Positions 7,153 through 15,819 of a DNA stretch of 64,000 nucleotides are shown piece by piece; within the stretch, counting starts at the first letter, position 1, and every line of letters starts with the position of its first letter. Source of the DNA: Fodinibius salinus. Its GTDB lineage: Bacteria; Bacteroidota; Rhodothermia; Balneolales; Balneolaceae. The translations under genes and the position numbers were made by a program. The stretch is from positions 248,001 to 312,000 of the forward strand of contig NZ_VNHY01000003.1 of assembly GCF_008124865.1 (NCBI RefSeq), written 5' to 3'. A model generated the notes under the pieces. It was given only the letters and a program-made list of their open reading frames with translations, was not told the DNA's origin and searched no databases.

Positions 7153-8865
7153 TTAACCATTTATACGACTGGTTGATTTGGTAGCAATAGCCAATCCCTT
7201 GGTAAAGGCTTGAATAACCGCTTCCAGCGTATCTGGCGAAGCTCCTTTAGAAACCCACTGTTGCCCTTCGTTGGAAAGGGTGAGGGTGACCATCACCAGC
7301 GAATCTGTATCAGGACTAAGAATATCCACTTCGTGGTTATCAACTTGAAGTGGTAAGATATTATCAGTTTCTGATCGGATGCCGGAAAGGATGGCATCAA
7401 TAGGTCCCACGCCTTTGGCTTCGGTGATAACTTCCCGATCCTGCAGGGCCAGCTTAACTTTTGCATGCACCAGGCCGTGCTTGCGCATTGTCAATTTATA
7501 GTCAAGCACTTCTGCGGGGTATTCGAGATCAATATCTTCATCAAAAACGAGGGACTGCAGTACCTCAATTTCATTGTTAGTCAGCGTCTTTCCTTTCTTA
7601 TTTATTTTTGAGACGTATTCGTTATACAACCGTTCATGGTCTTCGTCCATCTTGAGGTTGGCCATAAAAGTATCCCGCGATTTGCCCCAGGATTCCTTTT
7701 GCATCTCAATAAAACCCGAATTTACGTAATTAATAACCTTGTCGAGGTCAGGTGAAAGTACCGGAGAGCTGAGCGAATGTTTAGCGACTACCTTGGTATC
7801 CTTAAAACCGGTGCCGGTCATTACAAACAGGCAATTTTTGTCTCGAAATTTTTCATTGTGTTTTTTAAAGGCTGCCAAGGGAATGGCGCCGGCAGGTTCT
7901 ACGAATTGTCCTTCTTGCACAGCTAGTTCTTTTAGCGCATCCAGGATTTCGTCCTCCGTCACTGTCATGGCCATGCCGTCAGTATTATCGATGCCATCCA
8001 GCACCTTGTAGAAATCCACTGGGTCAGGTACGGCAACTGAGCTAGCCATAGTTTGTACCTGTTCTTTGACGATCTTTTCTTTTTTAAAGATACCCTCAAC
8101 AACGGGTGAACTTTGCTCAGGCTGGATACCTACAAATTTGGGAATCTTATCGATACTTCCAGCCGCTTTCATTTCTTTGTATCCCTTATAGATAGCGCCA
8201 AAGTTGGTTCCACAGCCGATAGGTATAAAAATATAGTCAATATCTTCTCCGCCCTGGTCCATCAATTCATAGGTAAATGATTTTTGTCCCTCTTCGCGGA
8301 ATACGAAATCACCGGCCAAATAGTAGTTGCCTGATTTTGCAAACTCACGGCACAGTTGTTCACAAGTGCTGAATGATCCTTTGATACGAATGATGTTGGC
8401 ATCGTAAATAGTTGCCTGGGCCAGTTTGGCCTCAGTCGTTTTTTCGGGTACAAAAACAAAGCAGGGTATATTAAAATAGCAGGCATAAGCTGCTACTGAG
8501 GCTGCCATATTTCCTGTAGATGCCAGGCAGATAGCATCAGCATCCAGCTCCATGGCTTTTTGCACTTCAATATAGCTGCCGCGATCTTTAAAACACCCGG
8601 TAGGGTGCTCAAATTCGAGCTTTCCGAAAATAGCTGCACCATACTTTTCAGACAGTCGGTCAAGTTCTTTTAGTGAAGTAGGATTGGTCTTTATGGGATC
8701 GGGCACTAACTGTTCCAGGGGGTACTGAATGTCCTCAGAGGATTCATCGTAATCTACCCAGAGTACACTGTCGCATTGGGTGCAATAGGTGGTAGTTTCT
8801 TCGGCTGAGTTAATGTGCCCATTAGCTACACATTTCAGCTCGTAATTTGTTGTTGCAGTTGCCAT
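7153..8865 (-). CDS. thrC: Threonine synthase with C-terminal LeuA-like allosteric domain
   Basis: A 570-residue fusion. Residues 1-36 form a zinc-ribbon-like knuckle (Cys12, His17, Cys28, Cys31). Residues 45-375 are a PLP fold-type II enzyme with Schiff-base Lys93 in CFKDRGS, STGNMAAS and the glycine loop IGCGTNFGA near 217, matching threonine synthase (phosphohomoserine to threonine). Residues 380-435 resemble the linker subdomain of 2-isopropylmalate synthase. Residues 440-565 resemble its dimerisation/regulatory domain, with the diagnostic GVGPIDA at 485-491 and KGASPDTLEA near the end. In LeuA and citramalate synthase this domain binds leucine or isoleucine; here I infer feedback control. 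Threonine dehydratase activity is a less likely alternative. Confidence 0.85.
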   Translation of the reverse strand: MATATTNYELKCVANGHINSAEETTTYCTQCDSVLWVDYDESSEDIQYPLEQLVPDPIKTNPTSLKELDRLSEKYGAAIFGKLEFEHPTGCFKDRGSYIEVQKAMELDADAICLASTGNMAASVAAYACYFNIPCFVFVPEKTTEAKLAQATIYDANIIRIKGSFSTCEQLCREFAKSGNYYLAGDFVFREEGQKSFTYELMDQGGEDIDYIFIPIGCGTNFGAIYKGYKEMKAAGSIDKIPKFVGIQPEQSSPVVEGIFKKEKIVKEQVQTMASSVAVPDPVDFYKVLDGIDNTDGMAMTVTEDEILDALKELAVQEGQFVEPAGAIPLAAFKKHNEKFRDKNCLFVMTGTGFKDTKVVAKHSLSSPVLSPDLDKVINYVNSGFIEMQKESWGKSRDTFMANLKMDEDHERLYNEYVSKINKKGKTLTNNEIEVLQSLVFDEDIDLEYPAEVLDYKLTMRKHGLVHAKVKLALQDREVITEAKGVGPIDAILSGIRSETDNILPLQVDNHEVDILSPDTDSLVMVTLTLSNEGQQWVSKGASPDTLEAVIQAFTKGLAIATKSTSRING

Positions 8866-8970
8866 AAGTCAGGCTCAGTTTTGTACTATTACTATCAAAA
8901 ATGATCTAAAATACTGTGTGTAAAATAGCGGATTTCAACCAAGAATTACATTCTTTTTTGGATAGGACGA

Positions 8971-9225
8971 TCAACTATTTTTGAGGGGCAGTAGAGAAAT
9001 TTCATCGAAATCCATATCGAGCTCGTCAAGTACTGGTTCGGCTACTTCTGATATTTCTTCAGGGCTAAGTTGGTCAAGTCCCGCAATTTCTATGAAAAGT
9101 GTATTTTGATGTCCAACTACGTTATACCGCGCTTTTTCAGAATTAAAACATTTGCGCAGGGTGTCGACAAGTATTTCAATATCTTGTTCGTAAGTTTCGT
9201 AATCAGCATCTTCGAGTTCAGCCAT
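8971..9225 (-). CDS. Small acidic conserved-type hypothetical protein
   Basis: An 84-residue acidic protein, predicted to form alternating helix-strand-helix elements (helix 10-27, strands NVVGHQNTLFIEIAGL at about 36-51, helix 53-68). No signal peptide, membrane segment or metal motif is visible. It lies alone between thrC and dabA on the same strand, 114 nt downstream of the dabA stop and 105 nt upstream of thrC. I do not recognise a family. The clean codon structure and compact secondary-structure pattern favour a real gene. Confidence 0.6.
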   Translation of the reverse strand: MAELEDADYETYEQDIEILVDTLRKCFNSEKARYNVVGHQNTLFIEIAGLDQLSPEEISEVAEPVLDELDMDFDEISLLPLKNS

Positions 9226-9339
9226 TTCTATAACTTTTGCAGTTAAATAATTGATATTTCTTTTCCAACAATACGCAATAGCTGGTAGGCAGTCAATGGG
9301 GAATGAATGTGTTTTTTAAAAAATAGTCTTTAGGGGGGG

Positions 9340-11700
9340 CTAGCGTATATTCTCTAAGGTTTTTGAGTGATTACTCATGGGGATGACTTTATTGCCTAAT
9401 GTTGGATCAATTATGGAAAGGTAAACCCATTCATTTTCTATTAGATTGCCTAGTGTATCCGGATGTTCGGAGATGATTGGGGTTACCCGTGACTGGGGGG
9501 CATGAATAAAGACAGAAAGACGGAGGGGAAAATGTTGTAGCTGATAATCATTTTCTCTCAGGGATTCAAGGGGAAGTCCGGATTTTAAATCGCCGCCATT
9601 ACCTTGCACGACCCCAAAATTGCCGGTAATATTTTGTGTAATCTTAGTCCCGCTTCCGAAGAATTCGTTGTCGACTGAGGCAAAATAATAATGGCTATTA
9701 ATCCATTGCGTTACAACCATTGGTCCTTGAAGAATGCCTTCCAGTTTTTGTCCATCAGGATCTTTTTGCCAGTTATAGGAATGAAGGAAGCTTCGTGCTT
9801 GGAGATCAAGGTTAGATGTTAACGCACGTGGGCCGATGATAAATGAGGCATTGCCGGCTAATCCCCATTCGGGACGCGTTTCAGCCCAATCTGAAGTTCG
9901 ACGATGAGCTTCAGCCAATGTTTGTGTAGTATTTGCATCAGCAAGATTAAATTGCTCCTTATTGGCAAGGTGTTGAGCATCATCCAGCTTGTCTTTCAAT
10001 TCCTTGATCTGCGCATACTTATCATCAGGTAGGTGCTGGTCAAAAAATTCAAACCCATTGGATGTGGTGTTGTGTTCAGCCGCTACAAAAAGGGTGTCTT
10101 TGGGAATATGGATATCATGTTGTTCGGCCAGTGTCATTCTCACTTTTTGCTCGTTGCAAATATCAGCAAGTATGCGCGCATTATGGCGCCCCTTGCTACC
10201 TGCACAGGCTCCACAATCCAAGCTTGATCCGAAGGGATTGTTTGACGTCTCGCTTCCATGCCCGGCAAAAACCACAAGTGGAGCAAAGGTGTCCCATCCC
10301 ATCAAGTCAAATGCCGCACTAGCAATCTGTGCTTTCTGATCGATTGATAAATGATCGGGATGACCAGAATCAGATGTAGCCTTGGTTGATAATTTTGCTT
10401 TACTGAACCCTTCCGGAGAGCCTTTGCGACGCTTTGCCTTTTCTTTAAGGCGATACACTGAGGCGGGAAATAATGTTCGCAAGATCATGCTTAATCCATA
10501 GAAAAATCCGGCTGACTCTACATATCCGAATGATGCCGGGATGTTATTTTTTAGCGTGAAGCGAAACTCATTAAAGGCCTTGTGCAAGGTGTTGTAGAAA
10601 TCAAAATTATCAGCTGCTGCTTGTTGGTCAGCACGTATTTCTTCTCGTGCCTCAAATTTGGCATCTACGATAGGTGGACACGATTTATTACTAATATTTT
10701 TTTCGGGATGCTGATATTCCATTGCCACTCCGAAAAATCCCGCATACCCAAACGTTTCGTAGTCACCCACTTGTTCAATTGTCCTGCGTATCCGTTCAGA
10801 TCGAGTATCGATACAGAACACAAGTTGTGCTTCCGGTCTTTTTCCGTCACGATCATTTTCGGGGATCGACTGGGCGGTCAGCTGTTTGGTAAGTTTTTGC
10901 TGATAGGTCAGCTCCATGGCTCGAAGCCATGCCGACTTGATGTTATCTCCTTTGTGAGAGGTGTTGGTTGAGGGAGACTGATGTTCGCGAAAATCTTTTC
11001 CAAACTCTGTATAAATTGTTAGTCGCACTGCCAGGTAGTCGATCAGGGTAATAGGGAAAGCCAGCTGCCAGTCATTGCCACTTTCCATGCGATATTTGAT
11101 GTATCCGGTCCAACCGGGTAGTGTTAGCAAGTGGTGTTTCAATATGGTTTCCAGCTCATTCTTTTCAACGTCTTCCAGTAAATGTTGCAGAGCGTCAAGT
11201 GGATCATCGGGCAAGGTATTAATCAGATCACGTCTGGGTAGGGTGTGATCATGCTGGGCGTTCTTCTTCCAGGAATTATAGAATCCTTCATCACGATAAG
11301 GCATGGGCCATTCTGTTGATCCCTGATCCAGAAAAACACTCAGCCATTTTATCAGATTGCGATTAACATCATCCAATTTTGTCTGGGCGTTCTCAGGGTT
11401 TTCAAATGTGTGCATTTGTTGCAGCGATTTATCAACCGAAAGCGGTATACCTTTTTCTTGTAGCTGTTTTTCAAGGATGTCCTGATCGATATCACCCTGG
11501 GTGAAGGCTTGTTCAAATGCATCTGCTGAAGGGTACCCATTGATGTTTAAGTACTTGCGGGTGTCTTCGATAGCTTGCTCAAAAGGCTGGTCTTCCAGGC
11601 CAGATAATGGATTTGAAGTGACAAAAGAATACAGGGGCCAATTTTTGATTAAATTATCAGATATTGATCGAACTGTATCTACGATAGCGTCTTTTTTCAT
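9340..11700 (-). CDS. dabA: DabA, inorganic carbon transporter subunit (DUF2309)
   Basis: The 786-residue UPF0753/DUF2309 protein is the beta-carbonic-anhydrase-like cytoplasmic subunit of the DAB CO2/bicarbonate accumulation pump. The four zinc/active-site residues are readable: Cys296 and Asp298 in FCIDTRSE, His481 in FAGHGSE, and Cys496 in DCGACAG. The His-Cys spacing of 15 matches the spacing I recall for characterised DabA. DabA is thought to hydrate CO2 vectorially, energised by cation flow through DabB. It is encoded directly downstream of dabB (19-nt gap). Length is normal for the family. Confidence 0.92.
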   Translation of the reverse strand: MKKDAIVDTVRSISDNLIKNWPLYSFVTSNPLSGLEDQPFEQAIEDTRKYLNINGYPSADAFEQAFTQGDIDQDILEKQLQEKGIPLSVDKSLQQMHTFENPENAQTKLDDVNRNLIKWLSVFLDQGSTEWPMPYRDEGFYNSWKKNAQHDHTLPRRDLINTLPDDPLDALQHLLEDVEKNELETILKHHLLTLPGWTGYIKYRMESGNDWQLAFPITLIDYLAVRLTIYTEFGKDFREHQSPSTNTSHKGDNIKSAWLRAMELTYQQKLTKQLTAQSIPENDRDGKRPEAQLVFCIDTRSERIRRTIEQVGDYETFGYAGFFGVAMEYQHPEKNISNKSCPPIVDAKFEAREEIRADQQAAADNFDFYNTLHKAFNEFRFTLKNNIPASFGYVESAGFFYGLSMILRTLFPASVYRLKEKAKRRKGSPEGFSKAKLSTKATSDSGHPDHLSIDQKAQIASAAFDLMGWDTFAPLVVFAGHGSETSNNPFGSSLDCGACAGSKGRHNARILADICNEQKVRMTLAEQHDIHIPKDTLFVAAEHNTTSNGFEFFDQHLPDDKYAQIKELKDKLDDAQHLANKEQFNLADANTTQTLAEAHRRTSDWAETRPEWGLAGNASFIIGPRALTSNLDLQARSFLHSYNWQKDPDGQKLEGILQGPMVVTQWINSHYYFASVDNEFFGSGTKITQNITGNFGVVQGNGGDLKSGLPLESLRENDYQLQHFPLRLSVFIHAPQSRVTPIISEHPDTLGNLIENEWVYLSIIDPTLGNKVIPMSNHSKTLENIR

Positions 11701-11719
11701 GGAAATCAGTTCAGGTTAT

Positions 11720-13159
11720 TTAATGAAGAATCGTATTAGATTTAGGTTGAGACACATTTAACATATATACATACAATCGGCTGGACTTTTTGTAGAGTTT
11801 GAGTTCAATCACTATGAATGAAATAAGATATAACACTCCTATAAATATTTGTGCCCAGCTGAGAGGAGTAGCAACTTGAATCATTGGGATTGTAGTAAGT
11901 AGAGTATCTATCAGTTCAAACACGACAGCATAGACTAGCAATGCCGGAATGATAATTGCGGGAAGTGTAACGAGTCGCGTTGTTCGAGATAGGCTGCTAT
12001 GTTTGAGGATGTCACGGCTTCCATGTATCACGGTTAGGACGATAACTAGGTTTAGAAACAAGCCACTGTCGAGATGTAATCCTTTACCGGTGGTAAAGGC
12101 AAATATGAGCCCGCCTACAGCTCCGCTGAGCAGCATGACCGGGAGGTGCCATTTATTCCAGCTTTCCTTTTCATTACTGATTACCGGTTTTTGTTCTATG
12201 GCGTCTCCTGATGACAGAAAAAGGTAGGCTTTATAGAATCCATGTAGGATTAAGTGCGTAATAGCTGCAGCAAAGAATCCCAGGCCACATTCCAACAACA
12301 TGAAGCCCATTTGAGCAGTGGTAGAGCAAGCCAGCTTTTGTTTTACATTGGGTTGCATAAATTTGCTAAATTTGCCGATAAGCGCCCCGATACCGCCGGC
12401 AATGACAAGTATCCACAGCAGATGACTGCCAAATAGAATGGGGGCGACTCTCGCAAGTAGCACTGCTCCTGCGTTCACAAATCCCGCGTGCATCAGAGCG
12501 GAAGCCGGAGTTGGGGCTGTCATTGAAGACATCAGCCAGCGATGAAAAGGGAAAAGGGCCGATTGTATAATGGCAGCAATGATTAATAATATTCCTCCTA
12601 GTTTAATTATTGATGGATCAGCGGAAGCACTGGCTTCAACGATGTTGGTAATATGCCAAAATCCCGTTGTGTATCCCAGCCAAATAAAACCGGCTGACAG
12701 GAAAAACGCGCTCATCAAGAAGTAATTTCGGGCAGTTCGCTTCGAGCCAACGCTTTCTTCGGTATGCGTGTATTCCCCAATGAGTTTCGCCATCAAAAGA
12801 CCCATGCAAAGCCAGGCTGTAATAAAGAGGGCAATGTGATTCGAGATAACCATCAGGATAACTGCAAAGGAAAACAGTAGCCCATTCAACATAAATTTGG
12901 GTAGATAAGCATATCCTGCTAAATATCTGCCGGAATAGCTTAGCACAATACTGCTGAATAGGGTAACCGCTGTGCTCATGACCAGACTTAACTGATCAAC
13001 CATAATTAAACTATTAGCAGTCCAATGTATGGGATGAAAATATGAGATTCCAAGAAGTATAAAGAACAAGGTGAATAAGAACCACGACAGCCGAACAATG
13101 GTTTTTGTGAAGGTGCGATTTTTAGTTCTGAGACTTTCAGATGTTGATTTAGAGATCAT
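11720..13159 (-). CDS. dabB: DabB, NuoL/MrpA-like membrane subunit of DAB carbon pump
   Basis: A 479-residue membrane protein with about 13 helices, belonging to the proton-conducting NADH-quinone oxidoreductase subunit 5/antiporter family. The central block SSMTAPTPASALMHAGFVNAGAVL is its proton_antipo_M signature. Standing alone next to dabA, without other nuo or mrp genes, identifies it as DabB, the cation-translocating partner of DabA. A 7-bp inverted repeat with a 12-bp spacer (13211-13236) lies about 50 nt upstream and may be the LysR target. Confidence 0.9.
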   Translation of the reverse strand: MISKSTSESLRTKNRTFTKTIVRLSWFLFTLFFILLGISYFHPIHWTANSLIMVDQLSLVMSTAVTLFSSIVLSYSGRYLAGYAYLPKFMLNGLLFSFAVILMVISNHIALFITAWLCMGLLMAKLIGEYTHTEESVGSKRTARNYFLMSAFFLSAGFIWLGYTTGFWHITNIVEASASADPSIIKLGGILLIIAAIIQSALFPFHRWLMSSMTAPTPASALMHAGFVNAGAVLLARVAPILFGSHLLWILVIAGGIGALIGKFSKFMQPNVKQKLACSTTAQMGFMLLECGLGFFAAAITHLILHGFYKAYLFLSSGDAIEQKPVISNEKESWNKWHLPVMLLSGAVGGLIFAFTTGKGLHLDSGLFLNLVIVLTVIHGSRDILKHSSLSRTTRLVTLPAIIIPALLVYAVVFELIDTLLTTIPMIQVATPLSWAQIFIGVLYLISFIVIELKLYKKSSRLYVYMLNVSQPKSNTILH

Positions 13160-13210
13160 TTACGTTACTATTTTCCTGATTAAACTAGAAGTCTTGATTA
13201 AATTCTGCTA

Positions 13211-13236
13211 AACTTATGGAAGCGATTTAATAAGTT
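13211..13236. promoter_or_regulatory. Palindromic site upstream of dabB
   Basis: AACTTAT and ATAAGTT form a perfect 7-bp inverted repeat separated by 12 bp, 52 nt before the dabB start codon. The position is right for an activator site of the LysR-type regulator encoded divergently at 13774. The link to that regulator is inference. Confidence 0.4.
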
Positions 13237-13308
13237 TTAATTAATATACTTAATGCTTTGTATAAGCAGAGGTTTATATCGTAATACCTATTCCTAAAAC
13301 AGGCAGGA

Positions 13309-13641
13309 TTATTGTTTGTCGGATATATTATTTTCCAGCGTAATATTAACCTTGGAATCTATTTGTAGTTGCTGGTCTGTTTTGTCGGCGTGATTAATCA
13401 GTTCTAGCACCTCTTCACGCATCTCTTGTAGTTCTTGAATTCTATTTTCAGACTTGGAATCAGCTTGTCCGGATTGTTCAAACGAGCGGAGGTTTTTAAG
13501 GTTGTGAAACTTTAATTTGCTTTGAATGAGGGCCATTAATATTTCTCGGGCTTCTTCAGCACTGAATGTACCTTCAACAAGAGAAAGATTTTGATTTAAA
13601 TCATTGTTTAGGGTCAATGAGGGATTGGATTTGTTACTCAT
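13309..13641 (-). CDS. Conserved-type hypothetical protein near the DAB operon
   Basis: About 110 residues from the ATG at 13641; an in-frame ATG at 13680 would add 13 unremarkable residues. The core LVEGTFSAEEAREILMALI, followed by KLKFHNLKNLRSFE, is a pattern I recognise from short uncharacterised Bacteroidota proteins. The C-terminal half (about 60-90) is a probable coiled coil rich in Glu and Leu. It lies upstream of dabB on the same strand (149-nt gap) and divergent from the LysR gene, so it could be cotranscribed with dabBA. Function unknown. Confidence 0.6.
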   Translation of the reverse strand: MSNKSNPSLTLNNDLNQNLSLVEGTFSAEEAREILMALIQSKLKFHNLKNLRSFEQSGQADSKSENRIQELQEMREEVLELINHADKTDQQLQIDSKVNITLENNISDKQ

Positions 13642-13742
13642 AGTATTGCTATAGTGAGGATTTATTCTGTTGTATTTCATTGGTTCTTTTTAAAATGAGT
13701 CAAAAATAATAAGCTTTTTTACATAAGGGATAATTAATATTT

Positions 13743-13759
13743 TTAATGACTAACATTAA
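13743..13759. promoter_or_regulatory. LysR-type operator-like palindrome
   Basis: TTAATG-ACTAA-CATTAA is a perfect 6-bp inverted repeat with a 5-bp spacer. It fits the T-N11-A dyad rule for LysR-family boxes and lies 14 bp upstream of the lysR start, in the divergent promoter region. Autoregulation is the natural reading, but it is unproven. Confidence 0.5.
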
Positions 13760-13773
13760 CTATTCTTTATGAT

Positions 13774-14676
13774 ATGAAATTCACACTTCACCAGCTATAT
13801 GTATTTGGAATGGTGGCTCGTCACAAGAGTATGACTGAAGCTGCCCAACATTTGCATATGACACAGCCCGCAGTTTCTATTCAAATCAAAAAATTACAAG
13901 AAGCCGTAGATATTCCACTGATAGAAGTGGTTGGACGGAAGCTATATTTAACCGAAGCGGGGGAGCGGCTCTATGAAGCATATAAAAACATAGATTTAGA
14001 GTTGGAGTCATTTGAGGCTGTAACTTCTCAACTTAAAGGCGGGTTAAAAGGAAGTCTTAACGTATCTTGTGCCTCTACAGCTAAATATTTTTTGCCTTAT
14101 TTGTTGGGAGAGTTTCAAAAACGGTATCCCGAAGTTCAAATATCTCTAAAGGTCACGAATCGAAATGAGGTGATACATCATCTTTCACAAAATGAATATG
14201 ATTTGGGAATACTTACTCAAATCCCTAATGATGATTCCATAGATTCTATCCCTTTTTTGGAAAATCCACTGGTGATGGGAGCCCCGCCGGAACATTCGTT
14301 GTCTGGTGAAAAAAAAGTTAGTACTGAGCAGTTAACAGAAGAGCCTTTCGTTTTCCGCGAACTGGGGTCGGGTACGAGAATGGTAATGGAATCGTATTTC
14401 AAGGAGAATGGAATGAATGTCAGCCCGATAATGGAACTGGGCATGAATGAGGCGGTCAAGCAAGCCATTATGGCCGGCATTGGATTGTCCCTCATTTCAA
14501 AACTCAGTTTGGAAAATGAGCTCAATCTAAATAAAATATCCATTCTGAATGTGCCTGACTTTCCCATGATGACCCACTGGCATATGCTGTATAAAAAAGA
14601 CAAGAGGTTAACCCCCGTGACACAAAACTTTATTTCATTTCTTCAGGAGAATAATATCGAGAAATATCTTCCATAA
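13774..14676 (+). CDS. LysR-type transcriptional regulator (CbbR/CysB-like), probable DAB regulator
   Basis: A 300-residue LysR regulator. The N-terminal winged helix-turn-helix (residues 3-62) contains MTEAAQHLHMTQPAVSIQIKKLQ, shown here only as positions 20-42, and is followed by a linker helix. The periplasmic-binding-like effector domain spans 90-295 (GSGTRMVMESYF near 203). It is divergent from the hypothetical-dabB-dabA group, an arrangement seen for DAB and CbbR-type loci. The likely effector is a metabolite reporting carbon status, but I cannot derive it. The palindrome at 13743-13759 suggests autoregulation. Confidence 0.85.
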   Translation: MKFTLHQLYVFGMVARHKSMTEAAQHLHMTQPAVSIQIKKLQEAVDIPLIEVVGRKLYLTEAGERLYEAYKNIDLELESFEAVTSQLKGGLKGSLNVSCASTAKYFLPYLLGEFQKRYPEVQISLKVTNRNEVIHHLSQNEYDLGILTQIPNDDSIDSIPFLENPLVMGAPPEHSLSGEKKVSTEQLTEEPFVFRELGSGTRMVMESYFKENGMNVSPIMELGMNEAVKQAIMAGIGLSLISKLSLENELNLNKISILNVPDFPMMTHWHMLYKKDKRLTPVTQNFISFLQENNIEKYLP

Positions 14677-14699
14677 AGGGGATTCGCTCAACGCTGTGA

Positions 14700-15602
14700 T
14701 TAAGAAAGTGTTTCCAAAATAAATTCATACTGCTCTATCAGCTGCCGACGGATGGGCTGCGAACTCTGAAAAATGGCCTTCTGTTTCCTCATGTATTTTT
14801 GGCGGCCCTCGTCGGTTTCAATTTTGATGGGTTCCAGCCCGCGTTCACGAAGATCATAGGGACTGGCTTTCATATCCATGACGCGGGTTTCAACGGCCAG
14901 CTTGAACGCCCGGCGGATCGTGTTGCTGGAAATCCAGGGATACATTTTGAATGCCCATTTGTACAGATCCATGTTCGTGTGAAGACAGCCGGGCTGTTCC
15001 ATCTCGGCAAATTTATCACGGCTGAGCTCGTGTTTGTTTTGTGGCTTGGCTTCGTCGGTAAAAAAGCGGAAGGCGTCGAAGTGTGTACAGACGAGGGGAC
15101 GCGATTCTACAAATTCTGCCAGCTCTTCTTTATCCATTCGCAGGGAGAGGTAGTCGTGGCGTACGCGGTCGGCTTTGTAAACCATAGCCCACTCGTGCAT
15201 TCCAAAACAGCCAAATGAAGGCTCACGCTCAGCGGACTGCTCTAATACATTGATAATCCATTTTAAGGCTGAAATACGATCACGATCAAAATGGTCGATG
15301 TCCAAAAAGCTGTTGCCATCGATTGTTCCCATTTCATTAAAACGCCAATCCTCCAAAGATCCGTCTATTAGCAGAACGCCCAGACCCGGCGACCAGCTTT
15401 TAAGATAAGAAGGCCGGAAAGCATAATATTCAAAAAGAAAATCCATCACCGGGTCTTTTTGCTGCTGCGACCGCCGCTGTAAATAATCATCAATGAGATT
15501 ACCAATTTGCCGTTGGTGTTGGGCCTTTTGCTGTTGCCAGTCTTCTGGCTCTACTTGGTTGGTAATATAGGGAACGTGCTGAGCTGTTTGCGTTGTAACC
15601 AT
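14700..15602 (-). CDS. Uncharacterised protein of the family often labelled '3-methyladenine DNA glycosylase'
   Basis: A 300-residue soluble protein. DFLFEYYAFRPSYLKSWSPG, FGCFGMHEWAMVY, HFDAFRFFT, EQPGCLHTNMDLYKWA and MKASPYDL are block motifs of a family widespread in Actinobacteria and some Bacteroidota. That family is commonly annotated as 3-methyladenine DNA glycosylase, although it does not resemble the AlkA, Tag or AAG folds. The many conserved His, Cys, Asp and aromatic residues suggest an enzyme. It is convergent with the LysR gene (23-nt gap) and is not part of the DAB operon. Confidence 0.65.
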   Translation of the reverse strand: MVTTQTAQHVPYITNQVEPEDWQQQKAQHQRQIGNLIDDYLQRRSQQQKDPVMDFLFEYYAFRPSYLKSWSPGLGVLLIDGSLEDWRFNEMGTIDGNSFLDIDHFDRDRISALKWIINVLEQSAEREPSFGCFGMHEWAMVYKADRVRHDYLSLRMDKEELAEFVESRPLVCTHFDAFRFFTDEAKPQNKHELSRDKFAEMEQPGCLHTNMDLYKWAFKMYPWISSNTIRRAFKLAVETRVMDMKASPYDLRERGLEPIKIETDEGRQKYMRKQKAIFQSSQPIRRQLIEQYEFILETLS

Positions 15603-15819
15603 AGCTCCTAAAATACCAATCTTTTTATGAATTGATAAGCGCTAACTACAGATCCTGTTATTTGTTAAGTGAAATTAAACTTGAGAAGTGAGATCAATTT
15701 GGAATAAAAATTTACTATTTCACTTTTTACCAAAATTAACTTTTGAAATTTATAACCTTGGATTTTTTTTAATACGTTTTTTGCTTGTTAAATTTAATAT
15801 AAACAACAACTTATTCATT

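Noticed and set aside
10582-10971. 129-codon plus-strand open frame inside dabA
   Set aside because: It is antisense to the conserved zinc-site region of dabA, has no start signal and no recognisable protein features; a shadow frame.
11720-13159. NuoL-like protein as part of respiratory complex I or an Mrp antiporter
   Set aside because: No other nuo or mrp genes adjoin it, and the neighbouring DUF2309 gene identifies it as DabB.
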